From positions 16,522-80,521 of the forward strand of contig CACYME010000023.1 in the NCBI GenBank assembly GCA_902775475.1: a stretch of 64,000 nucleotides of DNA, read 5' to 3'. The notes below the pieces were generated by a model. That model worked only from the letters and a program-made list of their open reading frames with translations. It was not told the DNA's origin and did not search any database. The position numbers and the translations under genes were made by a program. The stretch is from an uncultured Prevotellaceae bacterium. Its GTDB lineage: Bacteria > Bacteroidota > Bacteroidia > Bacteroidales > Bacteroidaceae. Position 1 is the stretch's first letter; every line of letters starts with the position of its first letter. Positions 62,918 to 64,000 of this stretch are shown here, one piece after another.

Positions 62918-62953
62918 AAAAGCGGTAAACTAACATAGGAGTTTACCGCTTTT
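62918..62953 (+). terminator. Terminator of the seven-gene defence operon
   Basis: Perfect 14-bp stem AAAAGCGGTAAACT/AGTTTACCGCTTTT with an 8-nt loop. Confidence 0.88.
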
Positions 62954-62988
62954 ATTATAAAAAGAGACTATCTTTCCAATCTTTTTCG

Positions 62989-62996
62989 TATCTTTG
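62989..62996 (+). promoter_or_regulatory. -7 box of the sulfur-binding-like gene
   Basis: TATCTTTG followed by TCGCCAC, 27 bp before the ATG at 63023. The -33 element is not obvious. Confidence 0.6.
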
Positions 62997-63022
62997 TCGC
63001 CACAAATCAATAACGAAGAGCG

Positions 63023-63562
63023 ATGAATAGGGTCATTAGGTTCTACGATTATGAGCAATGTTTTGCTCACTATACGAAGCGGATAATGAATATAAGACAG
63101 GCAAAGATACACGGTGAGGTTATCGTGGCTAAGCCTGTACTGTTGCTTGCAATCATTGACGGTATAGATGGCAAGGTGTTCATAGATAACAGATTCGTCA
63201 TTAACGATTGGATAGAAAGGCGCTACTTAATGCTAATGTCAAAGTATGCCAAACCATCTAAGTTCGATGACTTGACGGGAATAGAAAAGCCTTTCTGGCA
63301 TATGGAGACGGATGGCTTTTGGCATCTGCAGTACCCTGGCGAATCACTTAGCAAAGGACACACTCCATCGAAAGGTTGGCTGATTGAGAATGTATCATAT
63401 GCTTATCTTGATGATGATCTTTGGTTTTTGCTCCAAAATAAGGAATGGCGGATAAAGCTTCGTAACTATATTGTAGAGCACAAACTTACAGATGGCAATT
63501 GGTTCGGTAAGATTGCTGCAGAAGGGGTTGGAGCTATTACTGCTTTACTATTTGCTGCCTAA
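63023..63562 (+). CDS. Protein resembling the sulfur-binding domain of phosphorothioate-DNA readers
   Basis: This protein has 179 residues. AKPVLLLAIIDGIDG (from about residue 36) followed by EKPFWHMETDGFWHL (about 87-100) and YAYLDDDLWFLL matches the pattern KP-LLL ... PF-L--DG-W seen in sulfur-binding domains and related N-terminal domains of HNH restriction enzymes such as ScoMcrA. No HNH or other nuclease motif is present, so it would be a reader without its own scissors. It has its own promoter just after the DndC/DndD-like operon. The assignment is by motif memory and needs a profile search. Confidence 0.55.
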   Translation: MNRVIRFYDYEQCFAHYTKRIMNIRQAKIHGEVIVAKPVLLLAIIDGIDGKVFIDNRFVINDWIERRYLMLMSKYAKPSKFDDLTGIEKPFWHMETDGFWHLQYPGESLSKGHTPSKGWLIENVSYAYLDDDLWFLLQNKEWRIKLRNYIVEHKLTDGNWFGKIAAEGVGAITALLFAA

Positions 63563-63600
63563 CCAATTAATTATTTCTTATAAAATTGTGTAATTTTGCA

Positions 63601-63963
63601 GTAAAAGACAAATATACCAATGACAATGCCATAAAGAAACTGAGGAAGGAAGGACTGATAGAAGGCAGGAAACCTCATTTGTATGTCTCAAAGCAGATTG
63701 CAAAGGCGACTAATACGCAGGTGGAATAAACTTTGAGAAAGGGATTCAACGATGCAGAATGTCAGGAGTGGATTATGAAAGCCCTTAACGACCACAAGGT
63801 GCTGAGTAGAAAGCAGATTAACGAACTGCTCTGGAATAAGCTGCCTGTAGATTTCACCGAAGAGCAAAAGATGGCCAAGATAAAGAACCTGCTTTACAAG
63901 ATGCATAAGAACGATGAAATCTGGCTTGACGAAGACAGAATGTGGCATCGAAAAGAATCTTAG
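63601..63963 (+). pseudogene. Remnant of an AlbA_2-family ATP-binding protein
   Basis: Translation in one frame gives NAIKKLRKEGLIEGRKPHLY, then a single TAA at 63727-63729 where the family has an aromatic residue, then LRKGFNDAECQEW, INELLWNKLP and KIKNLLYKMHKN. This is the C-terminal winged-helix tail common to long AlbA_2 proteins. The N-terminal AlbA_2 domain is missing, the remnant follows a promoter-like TAATTTTG at 63591-63598, and the stop makes it non-functional. A short product from the TTG at 63733 cannot be excluded. Confidence 0.65.
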
Positions 63964-64000
63964 ACGAATTTAGACGGGTTTAGACGTGAATTTAGACGAG
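63961..64000 (+). repeat. TTTAGACG tandem motif at the window edge
   Basis: TTTAGACG occurs three times at 13-14 bp spacing after a first TTAGACG that includes the stop codon of the AlbA_2 remnant. It continues past the window. Confidence 0.6.

Overview
The window comes from a member of the Bacteroidales, most likely Prevotella or a close relative. The evidence is SusC/SusD pairs, lipoproteins, a mostly GC-rich chromosome, and repeated matches to the Bacteroidetes promoter pattern TTTG-N20-TAnnTTTG. Promoters are called by eye from that consensus. Family names come from recognised motifs; no database search was possible.

Left part (1-17.7 kb): carbohydrate use. A GH2 beta-galactosidase-like enzyme runs off the left edge. 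A uronate block follows: a lone galactitol-type PTS EIIC, a GxxExxY gene set between imperfect inverted repeats, a KduI isomerase with a signal peptide, and an ExuT-like hexuronate transporter. Then come an OmpA-family lipoprotein, two small conserved-looking proteins, a two-domain GH43 enzyme divergent from a single-domain GH43, a SusA-like GH13 amylase, and a 986-residue secreted protein of unknown function.

Middle (18.2-35.6 kb): one apparent seven-gene operon, FAS1 lipoprotein - SusC - SusD - FAS1 - FAS1 - SusC - SusD. It contains no glycoside hydrolase and no local regulator, so its ligand is unknown.

Next (35.7-45.9 kb): housekeeping genes. These are a UDG-superfamily glycosylase, an AlbA_2 protein, a split chromate-type transporter, PurL, a flavodoxin-fold reductase, a glutathione peroxidase, GreA, a nitroreductase and tRNA-His.

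Right part (46-64 kb): after tRNA-His the base composition falls and the content becomes accessory, as in a defence island. A compact four-gene operon encodes a small protein, a zinc-ribbon/DUF2971 protein, a clear pseudokinase and a TPR protein. A DUF559-type nuclease and a small conserved protein follow. A seven-gene operon then carries DUF4007, a large P-loop ATPase, a DndC-like PP-loop enzyme, a PLD-SF2 helicase, a small protein, a DndD/Rad50-like ATPase with a CxxC hook, and an HTH protein. It is preceded by a striking nested stem-loop. A separate downstream gene resembles the sulfur-binding domain of phosphorothioate-DNA readers. The set looks like an unusual phosphorothioation-type or BREX-type defence system without recognisable DndA, DndB, DndE, PglZ or methylase. 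The window ends in a decayed AlbA_2 gene.

Non-coding structure is unusually rich. There are two diverged copies of a ~420-bp element, two arrays with an exact 22-bp period, and short intergenic repeats that have entered coding sequences (GH2, ChrA, PurL and a SusD signal peptide).
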